Made by a program: the position numbers and the translations under genes. A stretch of DNA of 6,716 bases from contig CANGSN010000172.1 in the NCBI GenBank assembly GCA_947455805.1, positions 1-6,716 of the forward strand, given 5' to 3'. Within the stretch, counting starts at the first letter, position 1. Each line of letters opens with the position of its first letter. This document shows, piece after piece, positions 4,254-6,716 of the stretch. The notes under the pieces were generated by a model that saw only the letters and a list, made by a program, of their open reading frames with translations, ran no database searches and had not been told where the DNA came from. This stretch comes from Planctomycetota bacterium (GTDB taxonomy: Bacteria > Planctomycetota > UBA1135 > UBA2386).

Positions 4254-6716
4254 ATGGATCCGCTGTCGCAGCAGTTCGAACGCTTCCGCGCGCACGGCGA
4301 CCTGCCGGCGCTGGCGGCCGTGTTCGACGCGCTGGCGCCGCGGCTCCTGCCGGTGGCGATGCACCTGACCGGGCGGCCGGCCGACGCCGAGGACGCGCTG
4401 CAGCAGACGTTCCTGCTGGCGATGGACAAGGCGGCGACGTTCGACCCGACGCGCCGGCTCGAGCCGTGGCTCGCTGGCTTGCTGCAGAACGTCGTGCGCA
4501 ACCAACAGCGGGCCGCCGGTCGACGCCGCACCGAGCCGCTGCCCGAGTGTGCGAGTGACGAACTCGGGCCGCTGGCCCTCGCCGAACGCGAAGAGCTGAT
4601 CGCCCGCCTGCGCACGCACGTCGACGCGCTGCCGGCCGAGCAGCGCCAGGTGGTGCGATTGCAGCTGCAGCATGGGCTGTCGCCGGCGCAGATCGCCGAG
4701 GCGCTCGACCTGCCGCCGGGCACCGTGCGCATGCGTTTGCATCGCGGGCTCGAAGCGCTGCGGCGCTGGTTGCCAGCGGGCCTCGCGGCGCTGCTGGCGA
4801 CGGCGCTGCCGGCCCAGGGGCTCGCGGCGGTGAAGGACTTCGTGCTGGCTGCAGCGCAGGAACGGCTGGTCGCGGCGGCGGCGACTGCGGCCAGCAGCGC
4901 CGCGACGGCGACTTCAACGGCCGGTGGGCCGGTAGCTCTGTTCGGAGGACTGATGGCGATGAAGAAGGTGCTGTTGGGCGTCCTTGCCGCGGCCGTGCTG
5001 GGCGCGTGCTGGTGGTTCGTGGTCGCGGCGCCAGCGGCGACGCCGCCGCCGGTGTCCGCCGACGGCGCGCAGCCGTCGCGACCCGAGGTCGCGAGCGAGG
5101 GGGCGCGCGACAAGGCGGACTTGCCGGTGCCCGCGGTGCGTGAGGTCGCGGCGGCTGCCGCGGCGGCGACGAAGGGCGACGAGCCCGAACCGACGCCGAC
5201 CGAGCTGTGGGGGCGCGTCGTCGACGCCGCGACGGCGCAGCCGATCACCGACGCCGCCGTCGAACTGCTGCACCGTCCCGCCGACGAGTTCTGGAACCTC
5301 GACCTGCAGTACGGCGAACAGGTCGCGGCGCTCGCGCGCGTGCGAACGGACGCCGACGGCACGTTCCGCTTCGACGTCGAGCGGGCGCGGCCGCATCGCT
5401 TGCGGGTCACCGCCGGCGGCTACGCGACGACGACCGTGCTCCAGCGAACCGGTGGCAGCGTCGTCGTCGTGGCCCTGGCGCGCGGTGCTTTGCTGCACGG
5501 CGTCGTCCGTGCGAGCGGCAAGCCGCTCGTCGACGCCGAAGTGCGCGTCGCCGTGCGCGGCGAGGATCTCGAGCTGGGCCTCGGCCGCACCGACGGTGGC
5601 GGCGCGTTCCGTTTCACCGACCTGCCTGCGGCGAGGGTATTCGTGCAGGTGCGCTCCCGTGACTTCGAAGAGGCGTGGCGGGACCTCGAGCTGGTGGCCG
5701 GTCGCCAGCACGACGTGACCGTCGAACTGGCGGCCGGGCAGGCGCTCGTCGGCAAGGTCGTCGACGACACCACCGGCATTCCGATCGTCGAGGCCGAGGT
5801 CAGCGACTCCTGGGTCGGCCGGCGTGTCGTGCGCAGCGACGGCGAGGGCCGCTTCCGGCTGGCTGGTCTGCGCGATCAGGGCTTCCTGATGCTGCACGTG
5901 CACGCCCAGGGCTACGCCAGCTGGTCGCAGAACGTCGCCGGCACGCTCGCCGACGAGCGCGTCGTGCGCTTGCGCCGCGGTGGCGAAGTCACCGGGCGCC
6001 TCGTCGACGCCGCGGGTACGGCGATCGTCGACGCGTACGTCGCGGTGTCGTCCGAGATGGAAGAGGCGCCAGGCATGTATGGCAACGACTGGCTGCGCGC
6101 GCCGGTCGGGCCCGACGGGCGCTTCCTGGCGCTCGGCCTGCGGCCCGAGCTGCACTACTCGCTGCTGGTGCGTTCGCCGGGTCGCGGCGCGCGCGTCTAC
6201 CTGTTGCCGCGTCCGCTCGCTTCGGGCGAACGCCACGACGTCGGCGACGTCGTGCTGCGCGCCGCGGGTGGCATCGAAGGCGTCGTCGTCGACGAACGCG
6301 GCGAACCCTGGGCCGGCGCCTCGGTGTCGGTGCGCGGCAGCAACGACGACGTGTCGGCATGGGCCGCTGGAGCGACGAAGGAGCCGCCGACGCAGTTCCT
6401 CGGCCGGAGCGTGCTCTGCGACAGCCGCGGTCGCTTCCGCATCCATGGCCTCGCCGCCGGCCGGTTCGCGCTGTCGGCGCGCATGTCCGGCCGCGAGGAG
6501 GGAGAGAGCAAGCGCGTCGCCGTCGTCGACGGCCAGATCCGCGAAGAGGTTCGTCTCGTGCTCGTGCGCGGCCTGTCCCTGCGCGGTGTGGTCCGACGCG
6601 CCGACGGCGTGCCGCTCGACGCGGCGCAGATCGACGAGCTCTGGCTGCAGGTTGGAGAGGCGATCGGGGAGACGCGCGACGCCAGGATCGAGGCTTCGGG
6701 CGCCTTCAGCGTGCTC
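4254..6716 (+). CDS. ECF-type sigma factor fused through a membrane segment to carboxypeptidase-regulatory-like repeats (3' end outside window)
   Basis: The frame is open for 821 codons to the right edge without a stop, so the C-terminus is missing. Residues about 15-90 are sigma-70 region 2: ADAEDALQQTFLLAMDKA matches the core-binding helix, and FDPTRRLEPWLAGLLQNVVR matches the promoter -10-reading part. Residues about 112-172 are region 4, including ALPAEQRQVVRLQLQHGLS and the helix-turn-helix AQIAEALDLPPGTVRMRLHR. Regions 2 and 4 are directly linked, as in ECF sigma factors. An Ala-rich linker follows (about 173-232), then a membrane segment at 239-258 preceded by K237-K238, so the sigma part should be cytoplasmic and the remainder external. 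A Pro/Ala-rich spacer (259-315) leads into six carboxypeptidase-regulatory-like repeats starting near 317, 411, 493, 576, 671 and 773, the last truncated. Sigma factors with long C-terminal extensions are known in Planctomycetota. No anti-sigma gene is visible, so the extension may do that job (inference). An internal start at 4953 could yield a repeat-only product. Confidence 0.87.
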   Translation, partial: MDPLSQQFERFRAHGDLPALAAVFDALAPRLLPVAMHLTGRPADAEDALQQTFLLAMDKAATFDPTRRLEPWLAGLLQNVVRNQQRAAGRRRTEPLPECASDELGPLALAEREELIARLRTHVDALPAEQRQVVRLQLQHGLSPAQIAEALDLPPGTVRMRLHRGLEALRRWLPAGLAALLATALPAQGLAAVKDFVLAAAQERLVAAAATAASSAATATSTAGGPVALFGGLMAMKKVLLGVLAAAVLGACWWFVVAAPAATPPPVSADGAQPSRPEVASEGARDKADLPVPAVREVAAAAAAATKGDEPEPTPTELWGRVVDAATAQPITDAAVELLHRPADEFWNLDLQYGEQVAALARVRTDADGTFRFDVERARPHRLRVTAGGYATTTVLQRTGGSVVVVALARGALLHGVVRASGKPLVDAEVRVAVRGEDLELGLGRTDGGGAFRFTDLPAARVFVQVRSRDFEEAWRDLELVAGRQHDVTVELAAGQALVGKVVDDTTGIPIVEAEVSDSWVGRRVVRSDGEGRFRLAGLRDQGFLMLHVHAQGYASWSQNVAGTLADERVVRLRRGGEVTGRLVDAAGTAIVDAYVAVSSEMEEAPGMYGNDWLRAPVGPDGRFLALGLRPELHYSLLVRSPGRGARVYLLPRPLASGERHDVGDVVLRAAGGIEGVVVDERGEPWAGASVSVRGSNDDVSAWAAGATKEPPTQFLGRSVLCDSRGRFRIHGLAAGRFALSARMSGREEGESKRVAVVDGQIREEVRLVLVRGLSLRGVVRRADGVPLDAAQIDELWLQVGEAIGETRDARIEASGAFSVL
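4944..4961 (+). promoter_or_regulatory. Possible internal ribosome binding site and start codons at the sigma/membrane junction
   Basis: GGAGG at 4944-4948 lies 4 bases before ATG 4953 and 10 bases before ATG 4959. Both ATGs are in frame with the sigma fusion (M234 and M236). Translation from 4953 would begin MAMKKVLLGVLAAAVLGAC: two lysines, a hydrophobic core and a lipobox-like L-G-A-C with C252 as residue 19, the shape of a lipoprotein or membrane-anchor signal. The site may be used for a second, sigma-less product, or may be a relic of a gene fusion. The WWFVV stretch after the cysteine argues for a membrane anchor over a lipoprotein. Confidence 0.35.

Noticed and set aside
205..4917. A 1570-codon stop-free frame on the minus strand
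   Set aside because: Over the first two genes it is in codon register with the + strand genes, so its stops correspond to + strand codons TTA, CTA and TCA. These are very rare in GC-rich genes and absent from 208 to 4149. Its product is a low-complexity run of Arg, Ala, His and Gln without domains, while the + strand shows clear families throughout.
4933..4953. TAG at 4933-4935 or TGA at 4951-4953 as the end of a separate sigma-factor gene
   Set aside because: Both stops are in frame 1, whereas sigma regions 2 and 4 and the repeats are all in the frame of 4254. Ending the sigma gene here would require a frameshift for which I see no evidence.
4984..5718. Separate + strand gene of 244 codons in another frame
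   Set aside because: The translation is dominated by Arg, Ser, Cys and Pro, typical of an off-frame reading of GC-rich coding DNA. It overlaps the sigma-fusion frame, which codes for clear repeats there.
4914..6446. 510-codon minus-strand frame opposite the repeat part of the sigma fusion
   Set aside because: The + strand carries recognisable repeats over the whole stretch. The minus frame has shadow-type composition and no domain.

Overview
The window is very GC-rich and densely coding, with all three genes on the + strand. The gene content suggests a member of the Planctomycetota: large secreted or membrane proteins built from carboxypeptidase-regulatory-like beta-sandwich repeats, an ECF-type sigma factor fused to such repeats, and a secreted DUF1028 protein with TIG/IPT domains. 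The phylum assignment is inferred from architecture and composition and was not tested by a search. A myxobacterium or another GC-rich phylum remains possible.

Layout. Positions 13-2046 encode a 677-residue protein: one N-terminal membrane segment, an Ala/Pro-rich spacer, then about five carboxypeptidase-regulatory-like repeats and a C-terminal beta-rich module. Its reading frame is open back to base 1, so its true 5' end may lie outside the window. After a 24-base gap, 2071-4149 encodes a 692-residue exported protein: signal peptide, DUF1028 (putative Ntn-hydrolase-like) domain, Ig-like domain, a secreted beta-rich module and two C-terminal TIG/IPT domains. After a 104-base gap, an open frame runs from 4254 off the right edge at 6716 (821 codons, no stop). 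It starts as an ECF sigma factor (regions 2 and 4) and continues in the same frame through an Ala-rich linker, one membrane segment, a Pro/Ala-rich spacer and six carboxypeptidase-regulatory-like repeats, the last cut by the window edge.

The third gene is the main point of interest. The sequence predicts a sigma factor tethered to the membrane, with its DNA-binding part in the cytoplasm and a long repeat ectodomain outside. A Shine-Dalgarno-like GGAGG and two in-frame ATG codons lie exactly at the sigma/membrane junction, so a sigma-less second product is also possible. The first gene shares the membrane-spacer-repeat layout and one recognisably similar repeat with it, so the two look paralogous and the first may be the 3' part of a second sigma fusion. 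How the DUF1028 protein relates to them functionally is not visible; the shared strand and the short 24-base gap suggest co-transcription with the first gene. I see no RNA genes, mobile elements, CRISPR arrays or convincing terminators.
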